In this document: piece after piece, positions 1-9,146 of the stretch | How positions within the stretch are numbered: position 1 is the first letter of the stretch | How the letters are laid out: every line of letters begins with the position of its first letter | Source of the DNA: Dyadobacter endophyticus | GTDB lineage: Bacteria > Bacteroidota > Bacteroidia > Cytophagales > Spirosomataceae | Direction: 5' to 3' | NCBI RefSeq assembly: GCF_014641595.1 | Contig: NZ_BMIA01000005.1 | Location: forward strand, 62,001 to 126,000 | Length of the DNA: 64,000 nucleotides | The notes under the pieces: generated by a model | What the model saw: only the letters and a program-made list of their open reading frames with translations | The model's database searches: none | What the model was told of the DNA's origin: nothing | Position numbers and translations under genes: made by a program

Positions 1-1573
1 TGAGATCGTAGGCATCATTGCGGTTCGTCGAGCGCACGAGCATGTGCAGGTGAGGAAAGTGTTTTTTTACTGTTTCAATCAGTTCCAATCTTTTTTCCTC
101 ATCACTGATCGCGATAATAATCATTTGCGCGCGGCCCGCACCGGCAATGTCCAACAGTTCATAGCGCGTAGCGTCACCATAATACACTTTCAGACCAATA
201 CGGCGCAGGAAGTCGACATTATCACTATCATTATCAAGAACCGTCGCTTCCACACCATTGGCACGCAAAAACCGCCCCACGATATTCCCAAAATGCCCGT
301 AACCGGCGATAATGACCGGGTTGTCCTCTTCTTCCACGTCACTCGGCCGCTGGGCCGTCTGCAAACCTGCGCTTACCAGGCAGAAACGGGTTAGTATAAA
401 TTTCTCATTGACCATCATCGCCAACGGCGTCATAGCCATGCTGATCGCGACCACAGCCGTCATCGTGTCAGACACTTCTTTCCCCAAAACACCTTGCTGA
501 ACCGAGAAGCTGAGCAGTACGAATGCGAATTCGCCGATTTGACTTAACCCAATGCTGAATATGAAATTCTGCGCATTGCGTACCTGGAATATCTTGCCTA
601 AAACAAAGAGAATGGCCATTTTCAGCAACATCAGCCCGGCCACCAGTCCGATGATCAGCAGCGGTTTGGAAGTAACCAGTGAAAAATCAATGGAAGACCC
701 TACCGAAATGAAGAACAATCCCAGAAGCAAGCCTTTGAAAGGGTCGATCGAGCTTTCGAGCTCATGGCGGTACTCACTATTGGCAAGCACCACTCCCGCC
801 ACGAATGCCCCCAGCGCCGGACTCAGGCCTACGGAGGTCATCAGCACCGCAATGCCCACGACAAGCAGCAATGCAGTAGCAGTAAACATTTCACGGAGCC
901 CTGTGCGAGCCATCATTCGGAAAACCGGCCTTAGCAGATATTTCCCCGTCAGCACAATCGCCGAAACCGATAGCAATACTACAATAGTCTGCTGCCAGGC
1001 GGGTAATGCGCTCACCAGCGAGCCACCGGCGCCATGCCCATCGGCCACGCCGGTATGATCGGCCAGCAACGGGAACAATGCGAGCATCGGAATGATCGCC
1101 AGATCCTGGAACAGCAGCACCGCGAAGGAACTTTGTCCCGCAATCGTTTTCAGCCAGCCTTTTTCATTCAGGGTCTGCATCACAATAGCCGTGGACGACA
1201 TCGCGATAATCATCCCCAGCGCCAACGCTTCTTTCCAGCCCACATCCAAAAGCATGGCAATACCCGCCACCAGTAGAGTCGTAACACCTACCTGCAGGCC
1301 GCCAAGTCCCGCAATATTCTTGCGCATACGCCACAGGCGCGAAGGTTCGAGTTCGAGACCGATCACAAAAAGCATCATCACCACCCCGAATTCGGCAAAG
1401 TGCATAATATCCTGGCCTTCCATCCCAATGAATTTCAAACCCGCCGGACCGATAATCACCCCGGCAACCAGATAGCCCAGTACCGACCCCAACCCCAGCC
1501 GTTTGGCAATGGGGACCATCACCACCGCCGCTGCGAGGTATATCATTGCCTGGAAAAAGAAGGATTGCTGCAT
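1..1573 (-). CDS. KefC/KefB-type monovalent cation:proton antiporter (3' end cut by window)
   Basis: Inner-membrane CPA2-family K+/H+ antiporter. Reading the minus strand from the ATG at 1573 gives a continuous frame to base 1, so only the C-terminus is missing. About a dozen hydrophobic segments cover residues 1-390, including the exchanger signatures GYLVAGVIIGP near the N-terminus and SSTAIVMQ. A RCK/TrkA-N domain starts near residue 415 with the nucleotide-binding motif GYGHFG. In enteric bacteria such proteins are glutathione-gated efflux systems activated by electrophile adducts. The next gene upstream (1587-2177) is a KefF/KefG-like ancillary flavoprotein, and a quinone oxidoreductase follows, so this is probably an electrophile-protection locus. 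Which ion is moved cannot be told from sequence. Confidence 0.9.
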   Translation of the reverse strand, partial: MQQSFFFQAMIYLAAAVVMVPIAKRLGLGSVLGYLVAGVIIGPAGLKFIGMEGQDIMHFAEFGVVMMLFVIGLELEPSRLWRMRKNIAGLGGLQVGVTTLLVAGIAMLLDVGWKEALALGMIIAMSSTAIVMQTLNEKGWLKTIAGQSSFAVLLFQDLAIIPMLALFPLLADHTGVADGHGAGGSLVSALPAWQQTIVVLLSVSAIVLTGKYLLRPVFRMMARTGLREMFTATALLLVVGIAVLMTSVGLSPALGAFVAGVVLANSEYRHELESSIDPFKGLLLGLFFISVGSSIDFSLVTSKPLLIIGLVAGLMLLKMAILFVLGKIFQVRNAQNFIFSIGLSQIGEFAFVLLSFSVQQGVLGKEVSDTMTAVVAISMAMTPLAMMVNEKFILTRFCLVSAGLQTAQRPSDVEEEDNPVIIAGYGHFGNIVGRFLRANGVEATVLDNDSDNVDFLRRIGLKVYYGDATRYELLDIAGAGRAQMIIIAISDEEKRLELIETVKKHFPHLHMLVRSTNRNDAYDL

Positions 1574-1586
1574 CGTTAAGAGTTAT

Positions 1587-2177
1587 TTAGTGTGGAAAAA
1601 GTTCGTTCAGATATTCTATTCCCGCCAGCTTCGCAGGATCAATGCGATCATTTACGAGCGCGTCCAGCAATTCGGCATATTGCTCGCCGCAGGCTTTCAG
1701 CGTATAATCTTCGATCGTGTAAGTTTCATGCACTACGAAAGGCGGCAGGTAATCCATCCGGCATAAATGGGCCGTCTGATCGAATGGCAGCAGATATTGC
1801 CCGACGGGAAAGCGGTTGTATCCAGAAGCAGAATAGGCATCGCGCCCGCCCCCGCACGACACCGCGTTGAATATCTTTTTACCCTTCAAAGCATGCCCCT
1901 TCGGCCCGTAGGCCCAGTTGTATTCCAGCACAAGATCCTGCCATTGTTTCAGGATCGGCGGGCTGCTGTACCAGTAAAAAGGATGTTGGAATATGACGAT
2001 ATCGTGCTTTGCCAGCAATTCTTGTTCTCTTTTGACATCGATAAAAAGATCCGGATAATGTTCGTAGAGATCATTGAAAGTAACTCCCTTTACCTTGCGG
2101 GCATACTTTTCCAATGTTTTCTGCACATTGGATTTGCTGTGAGTGGGGTGTGCAAATTGAATGAGGACCTTGGACAT
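1587..2177 (-). CDS. KefF/KefG-like NAD(P)H oxidoreductase, antiporter ancillary protein
   Basis: Flavodoxin-fold quinone reductase of 196 residues. The motif HPFYWYSSPP followed by LKQWQD and EYNWAYG is typical of the KefF/KefG/MdaB group, which bind FMN and reduce quinones while docking on Kef antiporters. A longer open frame extends to 2342, but its first 55 codons look non-coding and overlap the oxidoreductase gene at 2200; the ATG at 2177 begins MSKVLIQFAHP, the expected first beta strand. The gene ends 14 bp before the antiporter start, consistent with co-transcription. Confidence 0.88.
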   Translation of the reverse strand: MSKVLIQFAHPTHSKSNVQKTLEKYARKVKGVTFNDLYEHYPDLFIDVKREQELLAKHDIVIFQHPFYWYSSPPILKQWQDLVLEYNWAYGPKGHALKGKKIFNAVSCGGGRDAYSASGYNRFPVGQYLLPFDQTAHLCRMDYLPPFVVHETYTIEDYTLKACGEQYAELLDALVNDRIDPAKLAGIEYLNELFPH

Positions 2178-2199
2178 AACATTGAATTGATGCGAAAAA

Positions 2200-3219
2200 T
2201 TACGGTACCAAAATAACGGAACCTGTTGTTTTCCGTGCTTCGAGATCCGCCTGCGCCTGATTTGCTTTTGACAACGGATACCGTGTAATAGCCAGTTTCT
2301 CGAATATCCCGTTTTGGAATGCACCGAATGTGTCGGCAGCATATTCTTCGAGCACCTCGCGGTCGGTAATGTATGCGCTGAGCGTGGGTGTAGCCATTAT
2401 AATGGACCTTTCGCGCAGCAACCCGTGATCGATATGCTCGGGCTGACCGGACGACGATCCGTAGAGCACAATTTTACCGCCTTTCCGGATCAGATCCAGT
2501 GAATGGGTGAAAGTATCTTTTCCGACCCCGTCGAACACGACATCCACGCCCTGGCCATTAGTGATTTCCAGCACCGAGTGTACAAACTCCCGGCATTCTG
2601 CCAGGAAAACGTAATCGGCCCCGTTGGCAAGTACTACTTCCTTCTTTTCTTCCGAACCCGTCGTTCCGATCACCGTAGCGCCAAGCGCCTTCGCCCATTT
2701 GGTTAGGAGCGTGCCCACGCCCCCTGCGGCCGCATGTACGAGCACCACATCGCCCGGCTTAACAGGATGGACGGCCTTCACGAGCATCCTGGCAGTAAAC
2801 CCCTTCACCAGAATAGCCGCCGCTTCGTCCGAGGTGATTCCCGCCGGAATATGGATCAGTTGCTGGGTCGATACAACGCGGCTTTCCGCATAAGCACCGG
2901 TAATGAAGTGGTAGCCTACGTGATCACCGACGTTGAATTCCGTTACCCACGGCCCAACGGCCTCGATGACGCCCGCCGCCTCCACGCCAGGCGTGTAAGG
3001 AAAGGATTTGACGGGAAACTTGCCGTCGCGGTAATAAGTGTCTACAAAGTTCAGCCCGATGGCCTCCTGGCGCACCCGTACTTCTCCCGGGCCTGGTTCT
3101 GTAATGGTCTCTCTTTCGTAACCCAGCACCGAAGGCGCTCCTTGTTTGTAGATTTTTACAATACCTGATTTATTTGCGATTTCTGTAATTAATCCTGACA
3201 TGTCCGTAAGCATTGTCAT
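2200..3219 (-). CDS. Zinc-independent NADPH:quinone oxidoreductase (MDR superfamily)
   Basis: Medium-chain dehydrogenase/reductase of the quinone oxidoreductase (Qor/zeta-crystallin) type, about 339 residues. The N-terminal GroES-like half carries PGPGEVRVRQEAIGLNFVD and GVEAAGVIEAVG; the NADPH-binding motif AAAGGVGTLLTKWAK is in the middle. It lacks the zinc-binding Cys/His set of alcohol dehydrogenases. ATG codons at 3219, 3213 and 3201 are all possible starts. It probably reduces quinones or related electrophiles, which fits the KefC/KefF neighbours and the TetR gene just upstream. Confidence 0.88.
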   Translation of the reverse strand: MTMLTDMSGLITEIANKSGIVKIYKQGAPSVLGYERETITEPGPGEVRVRQEAIGLNFVDTYYRDGKFPVKSFPYTPGVEAAGVIEAVGPWVTEFNVGDHVGYHFITGAYAESRVVSTQQLIHIPAGITSDEAAAILVKGFTARMLVKAVHPVKPGDVVLVHAAAGGVGTLLTKWAKALGATVIGTTGSEEKKEVVLANGADYVFLAECREFVHSVLEITNGQGVDVVFDGVGKDTFTHSLDLIRKGGKIVLYGSSSGQPEHIDHGLLRERSIIMATPTLSAYITDREVLEEYAADTFGAFQNGIFEKLAITRYPLSKANQAQADLEARKTTGSVILVP

Positions 3220-3251
3220 TATGGAATGCTTGTTCCACCATTGGACAAATA

Positions 3252-3830
3252 TTATTTTTTGATTGATTTTATTAAAAATTCGGCTTGCTGCTCTACCAGC
3301 TCGCCATCACCATACACCAGGTACGTCTGCCAGAAACCGGTAAAATTCGATACGACAAAATTTGCCAGCATACCCGGATCCCTTTTACCACTGATTTCTT
3401 CCGCTTTCTGCGCTTTTTTCAAAAGGTCTCTCAGCAGGGTCGTCAGGTGGGCGGTATTTTGTTTTAATATGGCATGCACTTCCTCATCTACCGAAGCCAG
3501 CTCGAACGTCGATTTCACACCTAGGCAAGTCCTTTCCTCCTCCACCGTCCTGATCGCCGCCTTTCTGATGATCTTTTCTACTGCCTTCATGGGCGACTTC
3601 GTTTCCTCAGCCACTTTCCGGTAGTCTTCAAACATGCCTTCGGTATAACTCCGCAGGCATTGCAGAAACAAGCTGTGCTTGTCGCCATAGGTGTCGTAAA
3701 TACTCCCGCGGTTCAGCCCCATCGTATCGACGAGGTCTTGCATGGAGGTGGCGTTGTAGCCTTTTTGCCAGAAAAGGCATTTCGCCTTTTCAAGCCTCTC
3801 TTCCGGTTCGAATGCTTTGTTGCGTGCCAT
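3252..3830 (-). CDS. TetR/AcrR-family transcriptional regulator
   Basis: 192-residue repressor-like protein. The N-terminal HTH spans residues 1-55, with KGYNATSMQDLVDTMGLNRGSIYDTYGDKHSLF typed here only in part: NATSMQDLVDTMG and SIYDTYGDKHSLF are diagnostic. The C-terminal helical ligand domain resembles regulators of electrophile or NADPH-oxidoreductase genes, which fits the adjacent oxidoreductase (33 bp downstream). A short inverted repeat 22 bp upstream of the start is a candidate autoregulatory operator. Confidence 0.88.
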   Translation of the reverse strand: MARNKAFEPEERLEKAKCLFWQKGYNATSMQDLVDTMGLNRGSIYDTYGDKHSLFLQCLRSYTEGMFEDYRKVAEETKSPMKAVEKIIRKAAIRTVEEERTCLGVKSTFELASVDEEVHAILKQNTAHLTTLLRDLLKKAQKAEEISGKRDPGMLANFVVSNFTGFWQTYLVYGDGELVEQQAEFLIKSIKK

Positions 3831-3851
3831 GACTATCAGACAATTATTTCA

Positions 3852-3863
3852 GAACGAACGTTC
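3852..3863. promoter_or_regulatory. Candidate TetR operator, inverted repeat GAACG-AA-CGTTC
   Basis: A perfect 5-bp inverted repeat with a 2-bp spacer lies just upstream of the TetR start at 3830, in the 86-bp gap before the SDR gene. Position and symmetry fit a TetR autoregulatory site; no other copy was noticed in this locus. Short repeats of this size can occur by chance. Confidence 0.4.
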
Positions 3864-3916
3864 CAGAATTGGCATATTTTCTGATCATTGTACAAAAACG
3901 CAGACTATGCAAAGCG

Positions 3917-4726
3917 TCAGATAATGAACTTGGCCACGCCGCCATCCACTTTCAGAGCCGATCCATTGGTCCCGGACGAAAGCGGGCTCGCTACGTAAGT
4001 TACCAGGTTGGCAATCTCCTCCACCGATGCGAAACGTTGCAAAAGCGATGTCGGACGTGCATTTTTGAAGAAATCCTTCTCGGCCTGTTCGGCAGACATA
4101 TTATTGGCCTCACCCAATTGTTTTACAAAATCGGCCACCCCTTCCGATTTGGTCGGGCCGGGCATTACCGTGTTTACCGTCACGTTTGTCCCCTTGGTGA
4201 GTTCCGCCAAACCACGGCTCACCGCCAGCTGAGCAGTTTTGGTAGTACCGTAATGAATCATTTCTTCCGGGATATTAACGCCCGATTCGCTGGAAATGAA
4301 GATGATCCTGCCCCAGTCTTTGGCGATCATTTTCGGGAAGAAATACCTCGCAAGCCGCACACCGCTAAGCACATTCACCTCAAAGAACCGGAACCATTCT
4401 TCATCCGAGATCTCGGTAAACTGTTTGGGTTCGAAAATCCCGGCGTTGTTGACAAGTATATCAATATCCGGTAATTGTTTCAGCAGTGCATTCACTTCTT
4501 CTACTTTGGAAAAGTCTGCTGCAATACCGCTGGCGTTCGCTCCGTGCGGTGTCCCGCCGGGCGATGATTCTTTTAGTTTTTGAACGGCATCGGCTACTTT
4601 ATTTTCCGAGCGGCCATTAATGATCACATTGGCACCTTCTTTCAAGAGGCTTTGTGCGATGGCAAAGCCGATACCCTGTGTTGAACCGCTGATGAATGCA
4701 GTTTTCCCGTTGAGTTTCAAATCCAT
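3917..4726 (-). CDS. SDR-family NAD(P)-dependent oxidoreductase
   Basis: Classical short-chain dehydrogenase, 269 residues from the ATG at 4726 (MDLKLNGKTAFISG). It shows the Rossmann motif GSTQGIGFA (TGxxxGIG type), NNAG (ILVNNAGIF), the catalytic Ser in FISSESG and the YGTTK form of the active-site Tyr-x3-Lys. The open frame extends 13 codons further upstream without dehydrogenase character. The substrate is unknown. It is transcribed in the same direction as the TetR gene downstream of it. Confidence 0.88.
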   Translation of the reverse strand: MDLKLNGKTAFISGSTQGIGFAIAQSLLKEGANVIINGRSENKVADAVQKLKESSPGGTPHGANASGIAADFSKVEEVNALLKQLPDIDILVNNAGIFEPKQFTEISDEEWFRFFEVNVLSGVRLARYFFPKMIAKDWGRIIFISSESGVNIPEEMIHYGTTKTAQLAVSRGLAELTKGTNVTVNTVMPGPTKSEGVADFVKQLGEANNMSAEQAEKDFFKNARPTSLLQRFASVEEIANLVTYVASPLSSGTNGSALKVDGGVAKFII

Positions 4727-4804
4727 AAAACTTTGATAATAAGAGCGTGATGAATATTTGAACAATCGATATTTTTACAACACATCACCTAACGAAATCA
4801 TCGC

Positions 4805-5683
4805 ATGAGAAACATTTATCTTTTGTTACTATTGCTGTTTTCCCTGAACTCATATGCGCAAGGCCCGCGCGTTCTGATCGTTACAGCTCATCCGGACGAT
4901 GAAACGATGTTTCCGGTGACTGTTTTTAAAGTAACCCGTGAATTAAAAGGCTCTGCCGACCTTGCATTAATCACCGACGCGTCGGGCGGCTACAATGGGC
5001 TGGTAGCATCGAGCTACTACGGCCTGAACCTGGTTGATTCGGCCACGGGCAGAAAGCATTTGCCCTTGATCCGGAAAAAAGAACTCATGGCTTCCGGCGA
5101 GGTGATGGGCATCGGCAATTTCTTCTTCCTCGACCAGCTCGACGATTACTACAACCGTGACGAAAAGCCTTATTTACAAGGTAAGAACTGGGATATTGCC
5201 TACGTGGAGAAAAAGCTCGACAATATTCTGGCCAACGGAAACTATGATTTCGTATTCTGCCTCATCCCGCACGAGGGCCAGCACGCGCACCATAAAACGG
5301 CGTCCATCAGCGCGATAAGGGCCGTGCAGCGTTATAAAGGCACGAAGAAACCGGTTGTATTGGGGGGCCAATCACAAAATAAGGGGTACACTTTCCAATT
5401 CACCGGGCTTGCAGGTTATCCCGAAACCAATGTTCTCAAAACTGCTCCTGTCTTCGAATTCGACCGTTCGCACAGCTTCGGAGAGGATAAAAAACACAGC
5501 TATATGATCGTCGCCGACTGGGTGAAAGCCGCCCACAAATCGCAAAGCGGCGATATGAACCAGGCAATGCACCGGGGCGATCTGGAAGTATTCTGGTATT
5601 TCGCACTCAACGCAGAGGATGGCATTGCCAAAACGAAAGCACTGTTTGATGCCGTGAGTTCGTCGGGATATTCCAAAAAGTAG
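4805..5683 (+). CDS. Secreted PIG-L/LmbE-family deacetylase
   Basis: 292 residues with an N-terminal signal peptide (hydrophobic residues 4-15, ending near SYAQ). The zinc-binding motif AHPDDE occurs at about residues 30-35 and the second metal-binding region HEGQHAHHK near residue 160. PIG-L family enzymes remove N-acetyl groups from GlcNAc-type sugars or small conjugates such as bacillithiol precursors; the signal peptide points to a periplasmic or surface glycan. It converges with the methyltransferase gene, with only 5 bp between them. Confidence 0.87.
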   Translation: MRNIYLLLLLLFSLNSYAQGPRVLIVTAHPDDETMFPVTVFKVTRELKGSADLALITDASGGYNGLVASSYYGLNLVDSATGRKHLPLIRKKELMASGEVMGIGNFFFLDQLDDYYNRDEKPYLQGKNWDIAYVEKKLDNILANGNYDFVFCLIPHEGQHAHHKTASISAIRAVQRYKGTKKPVVLGGQSQNKGYTFQFTGLAGYPETNVLKTAPVFEFDRSHSFGEDKKHSYMIVADWVKAAHKSQSGDMNQAMHRGDLEVFWYFALNAEDGIAKTKALFDAVSSSGYSKK

Positions 5684-5688
5684 GGAAA

Positions 5689-6456
5689 TCAGGCCGGCTG
5701 GAAAGTCATGAAGAGCGAGCTCCCGAATGGTGCCTTACCCAGAATGGCGGATTCGGCTTTGGTAATGGTCTTTAAAACCGCATTCACCGCATCGCCAGGG
5801 TATTCGACATCCGAATCGAGATGATCAACATTGATCTTCTTCTTCCGGATCTGGTAATTCTGCCACTGCCGCACAAGCAGAATCGGCAACGAAAGCGCGA
5901 ATGGCCAGTAAGTAGTGTAACCGATCCGCAGCCCGGCCGCTTTGCCGAATGCCTGGAACTGTTCCAGCTTGAATCGTCGCGAACTGCCTACCGCGAGGTC
6001 GTGCGTGCCGGAAAAGGCTTCGAATGCATGAATATTAATGATTATCAATCCATTGCGATTCAGACGGTTTCTGAACGCGGTCAGTGCGCGGACGATCTCT
6101 TCGTCGGTCAGGAAATAGAGCGCGTCGTTGCAGGTGATGATGTCGAACGGCTCACCCGGTTCGAATGCATCCACATTCCGAAGATCGCCGAAGACGACAT
6201 TCAGTCCGCGTTCATTCGAGAAATCGATGGCATGCTGTGAATAATCGAAGCCCCGAAGGTTGGAATAACCATTTTCTTTTAAAAAAGACATTAACCCGCC
6301 CGTACCGCAAGCTGCATCGAGGATTTTGAGATCGGGGTCCATCGCTCTGAAATGTTTGCGGATCTGGCTCAAAACCTTGCCGTGGAGGATCTGATACCAC
6401 CACAGCTTGCGCTCGGTTTCGTACATGCGCAGGTATTCGAGCCGGTTACCGATCAT
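5689..6456 (-). CDS. Class I SAM-dependent methyltransferase
   Basis: 255-residue Rossmann-fold methyltransferase. Motif I is ILDAACGTGG, followed by the acidic residue in GFDYSQHA and the motif ITCNDALYFL. It closes a minus-strand operon of four genes each overlapping the next by 4 bp (ATGA type): FdtA-like, DegT aminotransferase, GT2, methyltransferase. The context suggests methylation of an amino-deoxy sugar or of the glycan/lipid on which it is placed. Confidence 0.85.
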   Translation of the reverse strand: MIGNRLEYLRMYETERKLWWYQILHGKVLSQIRKHFRAMDPDLKILDAACGTGGLMSFLKENGYSNLRGFDYSQHAIDFSNERGLNVVFGDLRNVDAFEPGEPFDIITCNDALYFLTDEEIVRALTAFRNRLNRNGLIIINIHAFEAFSGTHDLAVGSSRRFKLEQFQAFGKAAGLRIGYTTYWPFALSLPILLVRQWQNYQIRKKKINVDHLDSDVEYPGDAVNAVLKTITKAESAILGKAPFGSSLFMTFQPA

Positions 6457-7373
6457 ACGTGTTCAGAGCTGTTATATTTGATCACATATTGCGGCTGCCC
6501 GCTTTGCGCCATGAAACTCTTGCCGATATATTCCCCCAGCACACTCAGCAGCATGCATTGAATGCCACCAATGAAGATAATGGTGGCCGTTACCACCTGC
6601 CAGCCCTTAGGGTCGGGACCGATAATCCATTGTAATGTGAGAAAGAGCAGAAGTAAAAAGCCCAGGCTGAACAAACCGACGCCAATGGGTACAAAAAGAC
6701 GGATAGGCAGTGACGAGTAGCAGAACAGGATATTGAGAAAGAGGGATACCAGCTTGTGTAATGTGTAATTGGAAGCCCCCTCTTCACGCTTCTCGTGCGC
6801 TACCTGCACGGTACCGATGTTGCGGGTGATCCGGAATATCAGTCCGTCGATGTACGGATAGGGACCGTGGTATTTGATTATTTCCTGCACAACTTCCTGC
6901 CGAATCAGTTTAAAGCTGGATAAATACAGGTCTTTGGGTTTATTCAGAAGATAGCTCGTAAGCCAGTTGACAAACCTACTGCCCATGTTCCGGCCGACAG
7001 AGTGCTGTTTTTTGGCATAATGCGTGTAAACAACGTCATAATCTCCCGATTCTGCCGTTTCCACCAGCTTTAATATTTCTTCCGGCGGATTCTGAAAATC
7101 ATCGTCGACCATCACGCAATAGTTACCATAAGCCCAGTTGAGGCCACACATTACCGCATTGAACTCGCCGTAATTTCTGCGAAGAGAGATAAACCGGACA
7201 TTCGCGTGGGCATCCGACAGTTCCCGGCAAACCTGCTCGGAGCGGTCGTGGCTGCCATCGTTGACCATCACGATTTCGAATGATATTTCTGATAAAGTCG
7301 CTTGCAGCTTTTCGATCAGCGGCCGAATGGTCTTTTCACTGTTGTAAACCGGAATGATGACCGATAGCTTCAT
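6453..7373 (-). CDS. Family 2 glycosyltransferase with C-terminal membrane segments (GtrB/ArnC type)
   Basis: 306 residues. GT-A fold N-terminus with IIPVYNSEKTI and a DxD-type motif in MVDDDFQNPP, followed by two C-terminal transmembrane segments (about residues 225-290). This layout is that of polyprenyl-phosphate sugar transferases (GtrB, ArnC, DPM1-like), which load a sugar on undecaprenyl phosphate. It overlaps its operon neighbours on both sides by 4 bp. Confidence 0.88.
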   Translation of the reverse strand: MKLSVIIPVYNSEKTIRPLIEKLQATLSEISFEIVMVNDGSHDRSEQVCRELSDAHANVRFISLRRNYGEFNAVMCGLNWAYGNYCVMVDDDFQNPPEEILKLVETAESGDYDVVYTHYAKKQHSVGRNMGSRFVNWLTSYLLNKPKDLYLSSFKLIRQEVVQEIIKYHGPYPYIDGLIFRITRNIGTVQVAHEKREEGASNYTLHKLVSLFLNILFCYSSLPIRLFVPIGVGLFSLGFLLLLFLTLQWIIGPDPKGWQVVTATIIFIGGIQCMLLSVLGEYIGKSFMAQSGQPQYVIKYNSSEHV

Positions 7374-8464
7374 TGACGATCGAATTGATTGACGGTTTGA
7401 ATGATGTAAGCCACCTCATGATCCGTTAGAACCGGGTTGAGCGGCAAACTGATCACTTGCTTATGGATCTGCTCTGTGAGAGGCAAATGTAAATCTTTAA
7501 ATTCTTTGTAAGCCAATTGTTTATGAATAGGCTGCGGATAATGAACGTTCGTCTGCACCCCGTGCGCATCCAGGAACGCGATAAACTCCGAACGCCGCGG
7601 GTGCCGCACTACAAAGAGATGCCAGGCATCTTCCGAGAGCCTGTCACCGGGCGGCAATGTAAGGTCGCTGCATTGTAATTCCCGCAAATACCGGCCGGCG
7701 ATTTCCCGTCGACGTGCGTTTTCGGGATCCAGGTAAGGTAGTTTTACACTAAGAATAGCGGCCTGCATTTCATCCAGACGGCTATTTACACCTTGATACT
7801 CGTTCTGATACCGGATCACCGAGCCGTAATTACGCAGGTAGCGTATCTTTTCGGCCAATGCGGCGTCATTGGTCGTGATGGCACCGGCATCGCCCAGCGC
7901 ACCCAGGTTTTTGGTAGGGTAAAAACTGAATGCTGTCGCGTCCGCCCAGGTACCTACTTTCCTGCCTGCGTGCGTAGCTCCGTGTGCCTGAGCGGCATCG
8001 GTTATTACTTTCAGACTGTATTTTTTTGCCAGATCAAGAATATCTGCTATTTCGCAGCTTCTACCATAAAGATCTACTGTGATAATCGCTTTTGTCCGCG
8101 GTGTTATGGCCTGCTCGATCAACGCAGGATCGATCAGCATCGTTTGAGGATCGGGTTCCACGAAAACCGGCGTAAGGTGCAGGTAACTTACCGGCAGTAC
8201 CGACGCGATATAAGTATTGGCAGGCACGATGATCTCACTGTCTTTCGGAAGATCCATGGCCATCAGTATAAGCGTAATAGCGTCCAGGCCGTTGGCCGTG
8301 CCCACGCAATGCTCCGCTTCACAATATGCGGCAAATGCCTTTTCAAATGTTTTCAATTCATTGCCCAGGATGTACCAGCCCGACCGGATCACCCGGAGGG
8401 AAGCATCTTCGATCGCTTGCAGATAAGGGGCATTTACCTGATTTAAATCCAGAAATGGGATCAT
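7370..8464 (-). CDS. DegT/DnrJ/EryC1/StrS aminotransferase (FdtB-like)
   Basis: 364-residue PLP enzyme that aminates nucleotide-linked keto sugars. It shows GTANGLDAITL near residue 57, the TDAAQAHGA motif and the PLP lysine in SFYPTKNLGALGDAG. It sits next to an FdtA/QdtA-like isomerase, the usual pair that makes dTDP-3-amino-3,6-dideoxyhexoses (Fuc3NAc or Qui3NAc), so FdtB/QdtB is the likely role. The RmlA/RmlB genes providing the substrate are not in the window. Confidence 0.88.
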   Translation of the reverse strand: MIPFLDLNQVNAPYLQAIEDASLRVIRSGWYILGNELKTFEKAFAAYCEAEHCVGTANGLDAITLILMAMDLPKDSEIIVPANTYIASVLPVSYLHLTPVFVEPDPQTMLIDPALIEQAITPRTKAIITVDLYGRSCEIADILDLAKKYSLKVITDAAQAHGATHAGRKVGTWADATAFSFYPTKNLGALGDAGAITTNDAALAEKIRYLRNYGSVIRYQNEYQGVNSRLDEMQAAILSVKLPYLDPENARRREIAGRYLRELQCSDLTLPPGDRLSEDAWHLFVVRHPRRSEFIAFLDAHGVQTNVHYPQPIHKQLAYKEFKDLHLPLTEQIHKQVISLPLNPVLTDHEVAYIIQTVNQFDRQ

Positions 8465-8856
8465 TGAAATACTGTCTGGATTAGCTGATTGAGCGGATAG
8501 GGCTCGTCGATGTAGTCGGCCTTGTCGTAATATTCATTGGACAGTACCAACAGGATCGCATCATCCGAAAAAGAATCCATAATGTGCCAGTCTTTGGGTT
8601 CGAGAATCAGGCACGAAACGGGATTATCCAGAATGAAAATTTCTTCTTTTACACCGTCGTTGGAGTATATACGACAACTTCCATGAATACAAACCAGGGC
8701 ATTCCACGTTTTGTGATGCCTGTGGCCACCTCTCTGCGTCTCACTCGCGCCGTAAATATAAAATACGCGTTTGATCGTACCGGGGATGATTTTTTCAAAG
8801 ACTGTGAGGTTACCCGATCCAGTGTTAAATGTATCCAGCTCTACTAATAGCGGCAT
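8461..8856 (-). CDS. FdtA/QdtA-like sugar 3,4-ketoisomerase (WxcM-type cupin)
   Basis: 131-residue single-cupin protein. The motif FYIYGA followed by RGGHRHHKTWNALVCIHG is characteristic of FdtA/QdtA/WxcM C-domain enzymes, which isomerise dTDP-4-keto-6-deoxyglucose to the 3-keto form. First gene of the four-gene sugar operon; its stop overlaps the aminotransferase start by 4 bp. Whether the product is the galacto (Fdt) or gluco (Qdt) isomer cannot be judged by eye. Confidence 0.87.
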   Translation of the reverse strand: MPLLVELDTFNTGSGNLTVFEKIIPGTIKRVFYIYGASETQRGGHRHHKTWNALVCIHGSCRIYSNDGVKEEIFILDNPVSCLILEPKDWHIMDSFSDDAILLVLSNEYYDKADYIDEPYPLNQLIQTVFQ

Positions 8857-8914
8857 ATGGCAATTTATAGATTGTTAGGGTGTGGCTAAACTCTTTCAGA
8901 TACGCGATCCGCTT

Positions 8915-8922
8915 CAAAAGTA
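8915..8922 (-). promoter_or_regulatory. Candidate -7 promoter element for the fdtA-like operon
   Basis: On the minus strand this reads TACTTTTG, a match to the Bacteroidota TAnnTTTG element, 59 bp upstream of the operon start. No clear TTG -33 element is seen at the right spacing. Confidence 0.35.
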
Positions 8923-9108
8923 ACCGATTAGTAAATGTCAGATATTTTTCCTTTAAAATACAAAAATACCTTTCACATAAAAAAATCGATTACTCTGAGG
9001 CAAGGCTTAATGATCATTTAACGGATCCTGCCCGGAGTGCCGACACACTCGCGTTGACCAATGTTGCCAGGCATTGGTTGGGAGAGGACGAAAATAATCG
9101 GCCCGACC

Positions 9109-9146
9109 CCTATCCGGGCGACCCTATCCGGGCGACCCTATCCGAA
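9109..9146. repeat. Short tandem repeat, 15-bp unit (CCTATCCGGGCGACC), about 2.5 copies
   Basis: Two full copies and a partial third of a 15-bp unit overlap the stop codon and last codons of the membrane-protein gene ending at 9138. The rest of the 8857-9137 gap has no convincing gene. Confidence 0.7.
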
